Below are positions 44,156 to 55,529 of a stretch of 64,000 nt of DNA, one piece after another (position 1 is the first letter of the stretch; every line of letters starts with the position of its first letter). This stretch comes from Prorocentrum cordatum (Eukaryota > Sar > Dinophyceae > Prorocentrales > Prorocentraceae). Location of the stretch: positions 402,964-466,963 of the forward strand of contig CAUYUJ010020527.1 of NCBI GenBank assembly GCA_963575745.1, in the 5' to 3' direction. Under the pieces are notes generated by a model. That model was not told where the DNA came from. It searched no databases and worked only from the letters and a program-made list of their open reading frames with translations. A program made the translations under genes and the position numbers.

Positions 44156-44700
44156 GCCACTTTGCAAGCAGGGCGGGAAGCGCCGTGTCAACACAAATCT
44201 GGACCGTGCTGGTGCGGACGTGGCGGGGGGCGCCGTGCCAATGCAGACCCTAGCAGTGCCAAAGCAAACGGGCCTGAAAGCGACATGCCAATGCAAATCA
44301 GAGCCGTGCAAATGCAAACGGTCCCTGGGGGCGGCGTGCCAATGCAAATCTGGGCCGTGCCAATGCATGTGGGGCGGGGGACGCCGTGCCAATGCAAACC
44401 TGGGCCGTGTCAATGCAAACTGGCCTGGAAGCGAAGTGCCGATACAAACCTGGGCCGTGCCAACGCAAGTGGGACGAAAAGCGCCGTGCCAGTGCAAATC
44501 GGGGCCGTGCCAATGCACGTGGGGCGGGGGGCGCCGTGCCAATGCAAATCTGGGTCGTGCCAATGCAAACTGGCCTGGAGGCGAAGTGTCGATACAAATC
44601 TGGGCCGTGCCATCGCGAGTGGAACGACAAGCGCCGTGCCAATTCTGGGGGCGCCGAAATGTGGGCCGCGCCAACGCAAACGGGCCTGGGGGCGCCGTGC

Positions 44701-45000
44701 CAATGCACATCTGGGCCGTGCTGGCGCGAACAGGCCTGGGGGCACCGTGACAATTCAAATCTGGGCTGTGCCAATGCAAGCGGGCTTGGGGGCGCCGTGC
44801 CAATGCACATCTGGGCCGTGCTGGCGCGAACAGGCCTGGGGGCACCGTGACAATTCAAATCTGGGCTGTGCCAATGCAAGCGGGCTTGGGGGCGCCGTGC
44901 CAATGCACATCTGGGCCGTGCTGGCGCGAACAGGCCTGGGGGCACCGTGACAATTCAAATCTGGGCTGTGCCAATGCAAGCGGGCTTGGGGGCGCCGTGC
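44701..45000. repeat. Three near-identical 100-bp higher-order units
   Basis: The segment starting CAATGCACATCTGGGCCGTG recurs at 44701, 44801 and 44901 with no difference seen by eye, and starts again at 45001. Each unit is a dimer of diverged 50-bp monomers. Confidence 0.9.
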
Positions 45001-45371
45001 CAATGCACATCTGGGCCGTGCAATGCAACAATGGGCAATGTAATGGGGCCGATGCACCGTGGGGCAATGCAAATGGCAATGTGGGCAATGTAGAAGGCGC
45101 CGTTAGCAAATGCGGGCTTCCAATGCAAATCGGGGCCGTGCCAGTGCAGGCTGGGCAAGGGTCATCGTGCCAATTCAAGCGGGCCTGCGCGCGCCGTGCC
45201 AATGCAAACGGCGCGGGGGTGCTGCGGCAATGCAAATCTGGGCCGTGCTAATGCAAACTGGCTGGGGGGCGTTGTGGCAATGAAGATCTGGGCGTCGCCA
45301 GGATGCAAGCGTACCCAGAGGCGCCGAGGTAACGAAATGAAACTGTGGCTGGGGGGGGCGCCTGGGCGCCT

Positions 45372-45744
45372 GGTGCGAACGGGGCAAGGAAGCGCGGGGC
45401 AGATGCAAATCTGGGCCGTGCCAGTGCAAACGGAGCGGGTGGCGCCGTGCCAATGCATGAAAATGCAAATCTGAGCCGTGCGAATGCAAACGGGCCTGGG
45501 GGCGCCGTGCTGGTGCAAATCTGGGCTGCGCCAGTGCAAGCGGGGCTGGGGGCGCCGTTCCCATGCAAGTCTGGGCAGTGTTGGTGCGAACGGGGCAAGG
45601 AAGCGCGGGGCAGATGCAAATCTGGGCCGTGCCAGTGCAAACGGAGCGGGTGGCGCCGTGCCAATGCATGAAAATGCAAATCTGAGCCGTGCGAATGCAA
45701 ACGGGCCTGGGGGCGCCGTGCTGGTGCAAATCTGGGCTGTGCCA
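45372..45744. repeat. 211-bp-offset duplication inside the satellite
   Basis: The block beginning GGTGCGAACGGGGCAAGGAA at 45372 is repeated from 45583 for about 160 bp with almost no change. Confidence 0.85.
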
Positions 45745-46314
45745 ATGCAAACTGAGCGGGGCGCACCGTGCTGTTGCCAATCTGAACCGCCCCTGTGCAA
45801 ACGAACCTGGTGGCGCCGGGCCAATGGAAATCTGGGCCGTGCCAGTCCAAGCGGGCCTGGGAGCGTCGTGCTAATGCGACTTTGGGCCGTGCCAATGCAC
45901 ATGGGGCGGAGGGCGCCGTGCCAATGCGAATCTGGGCTGTGCTAGTGTAAACAAGCCTGGGGGTGCCGTGACAATAGTTACAAGTCTCGGCTGGACCAAT
46001 GCAAACGGGCCTTTGAACGCCGTGCCAGTGTAGATCTAAGCCGTGCCAACCCAAACGGGCCTACGGGCGCCGTGCTGGTGCAACTCTGGGCCGTGACGGG
46101 GCAAATGGGGCAAACGGGGTAGGGTGTGCCGTGCCTTTGCAAATCTGAGTGCCAGGAGGCCCCATAAGGACCCTGGAAGACACGTGAGTACACCAGGAGG
46201 CCCATGGAGCAACCTATGGAGGCCCTGGGAGGTCGAGGATCCAGGGTGCAACGGGACCTCAAGAGAAGACATGAGGCCCCAGGAGGAGGCAAGCGGCCCC
46301 GAGAGTCTCCGGAA

Positions 46315-46680
46315 CATGGTGATGATGAGGATGACGAGGATGAGGATGAGGATGAGGATGAGGATGATGAGGATGATTAGGATGATGATGATGGTGATGA
46401 TGATGCTGATGATGACGATGATGACGATGACTATGACGATGACGATGGCGGTGAGGATGATGATGATGCTGCTGCTGATGATGATGATGATAATGATGAC
46501 GATGCTGATTCTGATGATGATAATGAGGAGGAGAAAGAGGACGCAGAGAAGGTGGAAGAGGAGGAGGAGGAGGAGGCCAGAGGAGGAGGAGGAGGAGGAG
46601 GAGGAGGAGGAGGATGGGGAGGCAAGGAGTGGAGGAGGAGGCAGCCGGAGGAGGATGAGGTAAGAGCATGATCATGAGGC
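46315..46680. repeat. GAT and GAG trinucleotide repeats
   Basis: GAT-rich (46318-46530) passing into GAG-rich (46530-46680). Acidic/basic low-complexity frames only. Confidence 0.95.
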
Positions 46681-46879
46681 GGATGAGACAAGAGCAGGAG
46701 CAGGAGGATGAGGAGGTGTTCGAATGCGGGCAGATGGGAGAGCACAGCATGAGCAGGTAGCATCATATACAATGTCCACAGCGCTTGCGCTTGAAGTCGA
46801 ATCCAGGCACATAGTGCTTCCTTATTTCACGATCAAACAATCCACGACCAGAACACATCACGATCGAAACACATCACGC

Positions 46880-47340
46880 GTGAAACCTGGCACAAGGGTT
46901 GGACGAAACGACAATTTTCGGGAAGAGCGTCAACGAATTATCTGGCAAAGATGCGATTGGCCGGATTGGTCTTTTCAGTTCGATAGCTATGCAGTTACAG
47001 TGAATAGCGAAATTATGGATTACATGGAACTCGCAGAAAAACGAAACAAGATGATATAACCCTTTCGTCAATGGCCGCATCAATGAAACAACATGCGGCT
47101 AATCTTGCTTACATGTTAGTTGGCCTTGCTAAGGATGAAATGGCAGAACTGTATCGCAAACTTGAAACGGGTATTGTTGTCGAGATGTGGCGGGAAACAT
47201 GCGCCCGATATGACCTAAAAGGCAGAAACATGAGCACTCCCGGAAATATATGCAATATTCTTCAACCGGCACCATGCCCAATGATACGTCGGAAATCTCG
47301 GCAGCTTCAGCTTGCGCGCTTATGTTTATCCAAATCATAA
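46880..47340 (+). pseudogene. LTR-retrotransposon Gag-like remnant
   Basis: Plus frame 46724-47059 contains NFREERQRIIWQRCDWPDW followed by SFQFDSYAVTV and MDYMELAEKRN. After a stop, frame 47071-47340 gives ANLAYMLVGLAKDEMAELYR, KLETGIVVEMWRETCARYDL. The pattern of W..W.F.F.SY, then a helical LxYxLV block, then G...WR....RYD fits Ty1/Copia-type Gag proteins, which form the element's particle. The CCHC knuckle and Pol are not visible downstream. Motif-pattern call only; one internal stop and frame change show decay. Confidence 0.4.
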
Positions 47341-48690
47341 AAAGAATTTCTCACACAAGGGCTTGACGGCGTGCAAGTGTGCCATTTCGGAGATGGAGCG
47401 CGGAAAACGCTTCACGCGTGAAGCAGGCCCTGGCCCGTGCCACACGTTTAATGGCAACCGTGTGAAGAATACCAGCCCCGAATTGGCGTCCACAGCAATC
47501 AACGATTCGAATGAAGAACATGTTGCCTGGGCGTGCCGTAGGCATGACGGATTCGCCCACTCGTTTCCAACATCCGTGCGCGACGGATGCGTACCTACGG
47601 GCCACGGCAGATGCAACCATGGCCAACCTGTGAACTTTCATGGTCGTGGCGTAGTCATGCGAAAACAACGTGAGAAGAGCACTGTGGCAAACTGGGCTCA
47701 AAGCAACACGTCCACCTGCTTTTGGCTATCCAACAGAACTGCCGCATAACATCAATGGTTGTATTTCCATTCGGCGCAGACCATTCCTATTACAGATATG
47801 GGTATTTGCTCGTTCCATCACTCCACAAGTCTGACATTTGCTCCCGTTTGCCTTCATGACAACGGTGGCAAGCATCACCGCGTGCACAATGACAAAGATG
47901 ACATTGCCTGGGCGGCAGCGAGCCGTTTTCTTTGTGCTGGGGCTTTGCAATCGAACGGGCCACCAAACGTGTGACTCACGCGGCCTAAACGGCATTCACA
48001 GACGGCCCCATGACACTCCCCTCCCCCAATTCGTGAAGAGGAACACCAGAATGGCCCGAAGCTTCCAACATATTCTTTTAACGCCCGCGTGGGGCCCAAC
48101 CAATTGCAAGACATGCCAACGGAGATCCCCGAGAGGCACTCGAGAAGTTCCCTCTACGCTGCACTCAGCGCGTCTCCAATCTAATCGACCCTAGCGATCG
48201 AAACATCGTGATCGCCGGAGGTGGTGTAATCCAAATGAGCGCCTAGAAAACCACTGCAACTTCTAACGGGGTCCTTCGTTGGGCCTTCAACAAGGCAGAA
48301 ACGCCCGTGGTGCTCGTCCACATCGAATCACACTCTCGATTTTCGGGGCTTGGCCTGGACTTCTGGAAAACTAACGGCTTTCCGCCACGGTAGTTTGCAA
48401 ATGTGCCAGCTTCTCCGCTCGAGCAACCCTCCCCTCCTTGCCTTGGTGCGCTGCTTGGACGAGAAGTGGGGGTGGCTTGGGACCTACAACCCGCTGGATT
48501 AAAAAGTGGACCGTGGGGATCGAGAAAATTGCGGTTGGCCTCCCGTTAGGCCACGGGGCCCCGGGACAATGTTGGACTCAGGGCCGATTCGGGAATTGCA
48601 GATGCATCTCTCACCCCTTTCAATATTATAACAGCCAAGTGGGGTCAGCGTCTGATACTGCGATTCCGCTTGAGACTCCCGCAACAAAAA
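47341..48690. other. Unassigned complex sequence
   Basis: Non-repetitive DNA with overlapping frames of 70-145 codons on both strands, none with recognised motifs. Similar short stretches, HVAWACRR near 47525 and IAWAAASR near 47905, hint at an old internal duplication. No gene called. Confidence 0.35.
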
Positions 48691-48692
48691 AA

Positions 48693-48718
48693 TCAGATCG
48701 CCTTCCAGGGCGATCTGA
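48693..48718. other. 10-bp perfect hairpin in A-rich context
   Basis: TCAGATCGCC, loop TTCCAG, GGCGATCTGA. It is preceded by A6 and followed by AAATT. Confidence 0.8.
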
Positions 48719-48979
48719 AAATTAGCCGCGTCATCTGAAAGTGGCGATTTCGCGAGGGACTTCCTCAGAAAGCAATTGCCGATCCATCTCCATGCCGCTT
48801 GAGAGCAGCGACATCGCCTGTCCTCCGTTCGGGCCACGACTGTCTGGGAGTTACTTGGGATCGATCGACGGTCGATGCTTGAGTTTTCCTTCGATTGGCG
48901 AAGACCCAGGGGGTATTCCCTGGCATAGTGCCGATCACCACATTTCAATCCAGGGGGTGGTAAGCACTTAAACGGCCGC

Positions 48980-50150
48980 GCTTTGGATTGTCCCGTGCCC
49001 GCAGCACCTACGTGGAAGGCCCAGAGCAGCCGCGGCCGCCAGCGTGTGCCGTGGTCCAGGGTGGCGCCGCGGTAGCCGACGAGGGGCAGCAGCAGACTGA
49101 CGGGAGCGGAGGGCGCCCGCACAACGCCGCTCCCTGCCTCCCCCCTTCTCTTGCGCTCCGTTCTCTACCCCCCTGTTCTCCGTCTCCCGCGGCCGGCCCT
49201 CTTCTCCTCCTCCTCCTCTCTTGCATTCGGGACAATTCGCAATGCCGGTGCCCGGCTTGCCGAACGCGCGTGCGGACGGACCCTGCCGCGCTGCGGCGTA
49301 GAAAGTGTCCTGTTCTCTCCGCCTCCTTCCGCCCGCCCTCCCTGCCTGCCCTCCTCTCGCCTCGCCTCCCTCCTCCCTCCTCCCTCCCTTCCCCCTGGCC
49401 CTGGGTGGCCCCGAGGTGGGGGCCGTTTCCTCTTGGCAGGCCCGCGTTCCTCTCAGCCCCCCGCCGTCAGCCCGTCCTGGGGCACAGTGCCCCCTTCTGC
49501 GACGTCCGTGCCGTGCCGCCGCGTCGCCCCGTGGGCGCGACCCCGGCACGTCGCCGCAGGCAACGGGTCCGCCGGCCCGCGCAGCGGCGGGGCACTCCCG
49601 GGCGGCGGCCCGTGGGCTGCGCGACCTGCCGCGGCCACCTCCCGAGGATCCTTCGGGGCAGGCGGCCCAACTGCCCGCGGAGATGGCTCATCCACCGCAG
49701 GTGCATGCGTTGGCCCGTCTGCCAGCAGTGGCAGGCGTTCGGCTGGGCGGCCCGATCATCGACTCCACCGGCAGTTTCGAGACCGCGGGGCCTTCTCTGG
49801 CGCTTGTTCGTGTACCCTTCCCTGCTCTCACCCGGGATTGTGATGAGGTCCTCCTTGGTGCGCATTCAGCTCCAGGTGTTGGAGATGTACCCCTTCGAGG
49901 TGTGCCCAGGCACTCCGAAGGTGAGGATGGCGCCGATGTGTATGCCACCATGGAGGAGCCCGGCCCGACGGCCGAGCCAAACGCGGACGTCGACACCTTC
50001 ATGGAGGCAGGCAGCTACTGGCCCCGAGCCGCTGGCGAGCGCAAGGCTGCCCGCCGGGCGTGCGTTGGAGGTCCCTGCTCCAGCGGAGCTGGCCGGCACC
50101 GCTCCGCACTCCACTGGGAATGACGGCGCTGATCCTGCTCATGATTTTTA
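48980..50150. other. GC-rich region with long low-complexity frames
   Basis: Strong CCTCCC-rich pyrimidine bias on plus (49130-49400). A 387-codon plus frame (48988-50151) is Arg/Pro-rich. An alternative plus frame gives AVAGVRLGGPIIDSTGSFET and RDCDEVLLGAHSAPGVGDV (49720-49890), which looks more protein-like. No known domain. Not called as a gene. Confidence 0.35.
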
Positions 50151-52200
50151 ATGGTCCAACCTACTTTAGCCTTCATCACCAGAAAAATCTTCGAGCACCG
50201 AGAAAATACCGAAACGGAAGGGTTTTCACGTGTCGGGCTCTGGAAGGCGATACTCCTTCGACACTGTTTCGATACTTTTCTGGGTGTTCGAAATTATTTC
50301 TGGGATTCGGTCCTAAGTACGATGGGAGCAACATAACTCATGATGTTCGTGTCCTTCGTGCCGACGCTGGCCATGCTGCTCATGCTCGTGACCCTTGTGA
50401 CTCTGACGATGACCCTGCTCCTGATGCTCGTCTCCGTCGCGACGCTGGTGCTGCAGCCACGGACCATGGCCATCCTCGCGTAGTGTCACCTGTCCTCGGC
50501 CCTCCTGTCGCTGGGTGCATCAGTAGTGTACTGGTGTAGACGCTGCTGAGCGTGCGCCTCCTGTTCGCGAGCCTCGTGATGATGGTCGCCGTGAGCTTGC
50601 GATCCTGCAGCCCGCGAGCTGGCTGCCATTTCACAGAAACGGCTTGCAGTGGAAATGAGGACCCAAAGTCGGGTGCAGTTTTGCCTGCCCTCAAGCCGTG
50701 AGCAGATGCCCAGCGATGTGAGCGAACACCCCAGGGCCCCCAGCCCCCGCCAAATGGGACATCCCCAAATGCAACGACGCAGGATATCGCCCAGGGCGAT
50801 CTCGCAGCAGCCCGACGACTTTTAGACGAGATTTCTGCTCTTGCACAGCATGCTACGACACCGCCTCCTTGAGCGTCCTCAGGCGCCGTGCCCAGACCTG
50901 TATGCACAGTCAGGGACTCCACCTCATGTTCTGCTCCATGGATCGCCCCCCGCGGTCGTCCAGTGCAGCTCTTACTGCCGTCTGCCATCAGCGTGCGTGG
51001 CATCTTCGACCAGCGCCCAAACCTGTACATCCACTTAGAGTTAGGTCGGGTGTCCCCCTACAGGCAGATTTTGGACGAAAAATGAAAAATAGTCAAAACA
51101 AATGCGCCAAAATGACCCCAAATAGTCAAACAAATCGTCCCCAGACTATGTTTGGACCATTTTTGAATATTATTTCTCCTGTAGAGGGACACGCCCGACT
51201 TAAACTTAGGGGCTCCCCTACCCTGTTCCCACTCCTGGGCCGCCCTCGCCTGGCCTGCGCGGTGCCCCTCGCTCTGCAGAGAACATGCCGGCGGTGCCTC
51301 CTCCATGGGCTGCTCGCGTGCGGCCGTCCCCCGAGATGGGGGCCCAAGCTCTCTGACCCAGCCCCCTCGGGGTCTTCGAGTGGGGCTTGCGTCTTGCTCC
51401 TCCGGTGGAGCTTTTATGCGATAGCCGTCGGGGGGGCATCGTCCTTGAGTCTTGAATTCCGAATCACCCCGGCCCGTTCTCCTTTCATGCCCGGCCGCCT
51501 TCCCACCTGTGGCCGTTTCCCCCCTTCCTGTCAACGCCCCTCCCTTACCCCTCCCTTCTCCCCTCCACTCCCGGCTGCTCTCGAGTCCGCGCGGTGAGCT
51601 CACCGTTTTCTGCGCAAGCCACCGACCTTGGCCCCATGGCTCGAACGGACTTTGTCGCGGGCAGCTGCCGACCATCCGAATCGCTGCCACCCCCTTCGCG
51701 AGAGTCCTTTTTAAAATAATTCAAGCGTCGAGTCCTTGGACCTCCCCCAAAGCTCCTACTGTCTTAGACAAAACTGACATCAAACACGTGTTACGCAATC
51801 TCCTTGTCATACGCGGAAGGTACTTGTTGGCGCCCCCTCTCCGAAGTCGGTCATCGTAGAACTTCCGAATCGCACCCGCCCAGACCGCGTTTCGCTCTGC
51901 TTTGACATTGAAGGGGGCGACATTGAATGAGCGAAACGGGGCGCGTCAACCACTTCTGATGCAATTTCTGTCGAGGGCTGTACGAGGCTAGATTTTGTGT
52001 AGCCTGCGCAGATTCCTGCAGGAGTCTGCATATATTACGATGCCCCAAACGGCTCCACATGCACTGCTTGGGTTGCCACGGGTGCAGACTGTCTGCGCTC
52101 GCCATGCCTGAGTTGCGTACGGATCCCCCCTACACTCTACAAATCACAATGCAATTCGCGGCTTCACGGCCGTGCTTGTAACCATTCGGCGTGCCACTTG
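50151..52200. other. Unassigned sequence
   Basis: Mixed sequence, with GATGCTCGT/GACCCTGC-like short repeats near 50350-50430 and a C/T-rich patch at 51505-51575. No supported gene or known element. Confidence 0.35.
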
Positions 52201-52215
52201 CATGAGGGCGCGAAC

Positions 52216-52480
52216 TCAATCTAAATATTGATAGCTGCTTAGTTGAATCCAGGAGCAAGCCTCAAGTTCGTGATCAAGGAATGAGCCTGTGCTTGCATCC
52301 CCTTCGGTTTTGATTGACGGGTTCCTGCGCCGCAGAAAGCAGACTCGGGCTAGGAACCCCAGAACGAGGTGGAGCGTCGTGTTCATCACCTCGTGGCGCC
52401 AGGCTGCCTCGGCTTCGCCACTTGAAGATGCAATGAAGTCAGAAACTCCTGCTTGCACCTATGCTTACGAAACTCTGAAT
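52216..52480 (-). pseudogene. Possible Ty1/Copia RNase H fragment
   Basis: An 80-codon minus frame reads VSDFIASSSGEAEAAWRHEV, then a hydrophobic helix (LHLVLGFLARVCFLRRR), TEGDAST and ACSWIQLSSYQ. The sequence SSGEAE, a 20-25 residue gap, an Asp in D(A/S)xx and a final W.Q follow the order of the RNase H end of Copia-type Pol. RNase H degrades the RNA template. No integrase or RT is recognised around it. A chance match to a short motif is the main alternative. Confidence 0.35.
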
Positions 52481-53420
52481 GCAGGCAATGTGCGATTCCA
52501 GTTCTGCATGCAAGCGCTCTGAAATATGGCCTGAGGTTCTATAGTACTCGTTGTGCGTAACGGTGCTGTGTTCAAGAACTATGTTGGGACTTGAGCTGAG
52601 CTTGACGAACAACACACCCATGTGGCCGATGCGACACACGACAACAAGACAACATGAGTGGCACTGTGCGTCTACCACTCAATTCAGCTGACTCACGTCA
52701 CGTTTCTGGCACATGCTGGCGTGCAGAGGACGACCACTCTTTTCATCATCGAACCCTCTTCTCTGTGATTCAGCCTCCCTCTCTCCTTGTGCGGCCTCTG
52801 GTAAGGACTGCATTGTTCATCAAGGAATAGCACGCTAGATCGACAAACTCATGCAGAGTGCGACCAGCTCGTCGTTGCCAGTGCAATATCGCCACGCATC
52901 ACCTTCAACCTCGTCGCACGCAGGCGGACTGAGAACCCCACGCGCCTTCTGGGCGTAAATGGAGCGAGGTCCGCCCGATATTCCCCAAACAAGTTCGTCT
53001 TCCCCTTCGGGGAAAGATGTGCTTCTGCTTCTTTTTGCTCCCCTGTCCTGCTACGGGTGGCCGCCCGCCAGGGTCAGCTACCGCACCTGGCCGTCCTCAT
53101 ATATAAACAACACGAAGTGCTCAGGGCGGCACGCTCCGGACAATATGCGCCCGCCGCCCTGGTGAAACACCAGTGCCGCACACACCCACATCGCACCCCC
53201 CCCCGTCTGCAACATGCAGCCAATACCAAAAAGAGAACACGACTCTGAACCACGCACGCTGAACAATACGTGCCCCCCCCGCCGCCACTCACAAAACAAT
53301 GCATGGTGTTCCCGTGTCTCTTGCGTGTGGGCGCAAGCGTGATTGTGTTCACGCTCGTCGACATCATGGGCGCATTGGGCACCTGGCGCGCCTGCCGCAT
53401 CGATCGCACTTGGGGGGCCC
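52481..53420. other. Unassigned sequence
   Basis: Short frames on both strands without known motifs. CCCCCCGCCGCC low complexity near 53270-53285. No gene seen. Confidence 0.35.
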
Positions 53421-53429
53421 AGCTAACCA

Positions 53430-53720
53430 GTGTCCCTCGCGCGCATAGCGTACTTGGAGCACACGGCGCGCTTGGAGCGACTGGTGCACCTGGTGCGCTT
53501 GGCGCACTGGGCGTACTTGGCGAGCTTGGCGGATCTGGCGCGCCTGCGGCGTCTGACTCCACCTGGCTCGCGTGGCGCAGGTACCACGCTTGGAGTGTTT
53601 CACCTGGCGCATCTGGCGTCCCTGGAGCGCCTGGCGCATCTCGCGCTCCAGTCTGACCTGCGGCGCCTGACGGTTTCGATGCACCTGATGCACTCAGCGC
53701 ATCTGGCGCACCTTTTCGCA
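53430..53720. repeat. 9-bp minisatellite with collagen-like reading
   Basis: CTTGGCGCA and CTGGCGCAT-type 9-bp units. One plus frame reads Gly-X-Y triplets (GATGAPGALGALGVLGEL). The minus strand reads Pro/Ala/Ser-rich. The repeat, not a gene, explains the 330-codon minus frame. Confidence 0.75.
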
Positions 53721-53819
53721 ATCGGCACGACAAATTCCTACTGTGGTCACCCATGGCTGTCCATGGCATGGCGATCGTTGCGCATGCTGGGTCTCGGCTG
53801 CTAGCCACCTGTTGATGGG

Positions 53820-53930
53820 CGAGAGAGCAGGTGACTTTCCGTTTGGGAATGTGGGCCTTGCCCCTGGCACCTCCCTGGGGGTCTGGACCGGGGGTGTCGT
53901 GGATCGTCAGCGCGTCCAAAACTGCTTCGG
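53820..53930 (+). repeat. Dispersed head repeat, copy 3 (partial)
   Basis: Contains TGGGCCTTGCCCCTGG, GGTCTGGACCGGGGG and GCGTCCAAAACTGCTTCGG, matching the second half of copy 2 and again followed by a forward array. Confidence 0.55.
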
Positions 53931-54360
53931 ATGGCTCCAAGGCGGTAGCAGACAGCCCTACTTGGTGCCTCCAAGATAGCTCCGAGAGGCCCCAAGAGCG
54001 CCTCCATATGGCCTCCAAACTGTCCCCGAATATCCCAAACATGCCCAATCCAGCACGCAGAAACAATCAATGGGCCCTGGAGTCTGCAAGATGGCCTCGA
54101 TATTGTCCAAAAGGGTCACCCGGGGCCCAGAGGATTCCCACGAGCACCTCAGAGCTCCCCAGCAGCATCCCCAGAGAGGCCCAAGAGAGGATCTTCCCAG
54201 CTTCAAAACGGCGCCGCCCCATATTTTGGTCGCTGGCCCCCCAAAGGGATCCAAAAGGCTTCCCAAAGGGTCTGAGGGCCCCACGATTGGCCCAGAAGGC
54301 CGCCGAACGGGTCCCAGCAGAATCCGAAGATGGCTCCGAGAGGCCTTCAAGTGGCTTTGA
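53931..54360 (+). repeat. 10/11-bp array, forward, diverged
   Basis: CTCCGAGAGGCCCCAAGAGC, CAGAGAGGCCCAAGAGAGG and similar units, more diverged than elsewhere. Confidence 0.6.
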
Positions 54361-54850
54361 CATGGAAATGGCCCCGCTGGGGGTTGCTTAGTCTGACCTC
54401 TACTTTTGTTTGACTGATCTCCCCTCCATTGGTTTGACTGTATGTGATTCACGGATGCTTTGCCACCTTGTTTCTCGCGACAACTCTGAATGCGATATTG
54501 GGAATACGCAAAACGTCAATACGTTCGAAACGCATCCGACAAGAGGCGTTGGTGCCACGTCAATGCCTGTCAGTTCTACGTTCAGAAGCTGCAGCTATGA
54601 ATCCACAAGAAGAGCACCAAGCAAAGAACGCGCCTGAAGCATCGCGTGTAAGAGCGCTAAGCCAGCCAAGGCGAGCGACGCGTAGCCCACACGGCGCGCC
54701 GTGGCTTGGCTGTCCTCGTCCTCGAACTTCAGCCCTGTGAAGACCTGGATTGGCGATCCCCCGACTTCCTATGCCCTGCTCAGCCGCCCACCGCTGCTTC
54801 GCCTTGCATGCTTCTCTATGCCTCTGGCTCCGCAGAATGCTGGTGTCGAT
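54361..54850. other. Unassigned sequence
   Basis: Complex sequence; plus frames of 75-98 codons (e.g. 54444-54740) without known motifs. A palindromic ACGGCGCGCCGT is at about 54691-54702. Confidence 0.35.
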
Positions 54851-54854
54851 ATAT

Positions 54855-55400
54855 ATATATATACACAGAGGGAGAATGAGAGAGCGATATCTATATATAC
54901 ATATTTGTATATATATATATATATCTATGTATGCAGGAACATGTTATACATATATGTGAATATACACATGTATATACATCGAAAGAGGGACGGGGCACAA
55001 ACAGAGGCGACCAGAGAGATCTTAGGAAGTCCACTGCGCGCGCAAATCGACCAAGAACCTCGACCATCGTCGTCGTCTACCTTCTACGGACAATCGCGCG
55101 AACATACGCACACGCACACGCACACATAACACACACGACACACTTTTTAAGACGGCGGCGCAGAGGAACCTCAAGCGCGGTCGGCAAATGGAAATGCTAA
55201 TTGCGAACGGATGTAGGCGAACACGCCGTGATGAAATAATCCAGCCACGGCCATGCATAATGGTGGTGGTGGTGGTGGTGGTGGTGGTGCAAAGGCAACG
55301 CACTGTACGCACAACACACAACATACACACTACACACAACACACAATACACACACACTAGCTTGGTGCTGCGATGTGTTGTGGTATATGCTGTGCATTTC
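54855..55400. repeat. TA, CA and GTG microsatellites
   Basis: TA (54856-54871, 54905-54930), CACACG (55106-55130), GTG (55262-55289) and ACACAC variants (55310-55360) in mixed sequence. Confidence 0.7.
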
Positions 55401-55529
55401 TGTGCTGTGTGGACTCGCGCACACGCACTCGCAGAGCTTCGCTGCGCCGCGTTGCGTTGCGGTGCGCAGTGCCAATGCAGCCGTTTCTCTTCTGGATCAC
55501 CGTTGCGGCTTGGTCGGGTGATGCAGCGG

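Larger units (their letters stand above)
44156..46125. repeat. 50-bp satellite, about 2 kb
   Basis: Units of about 50 bp: CCAATGCAAATCTGGGCCGTG then CCAATGCAAACGGGCCTGGG and GGCGCCGTG, about 40 copies with substitutions and small indels. Because 50 is not a multiple of 3, frames rotate, giving long open frames on both strands without being genes. Confidence 0.9.

Noticed and set aside
44162-45945. Long frames on both strands rich in Ala, Pro, His and Cys
   Set aside because: They follow the 50-bp satellite; frames rotate because 50 is not a multiple of three, and both strands are equally open.
1516-50960. Shared HLELGR peptide at about 1640 and 51040 as evidence of related genes
   Set aside because: Only six residues match, in a frame that at 1640 disagrees with the downstream transposase frame.
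53364-53804. Collagen-like secreted protein
   Set aside because: The Gly-X-Y reading comes from a 9-bp minisatellite; no signal peptide or conserved flanks.
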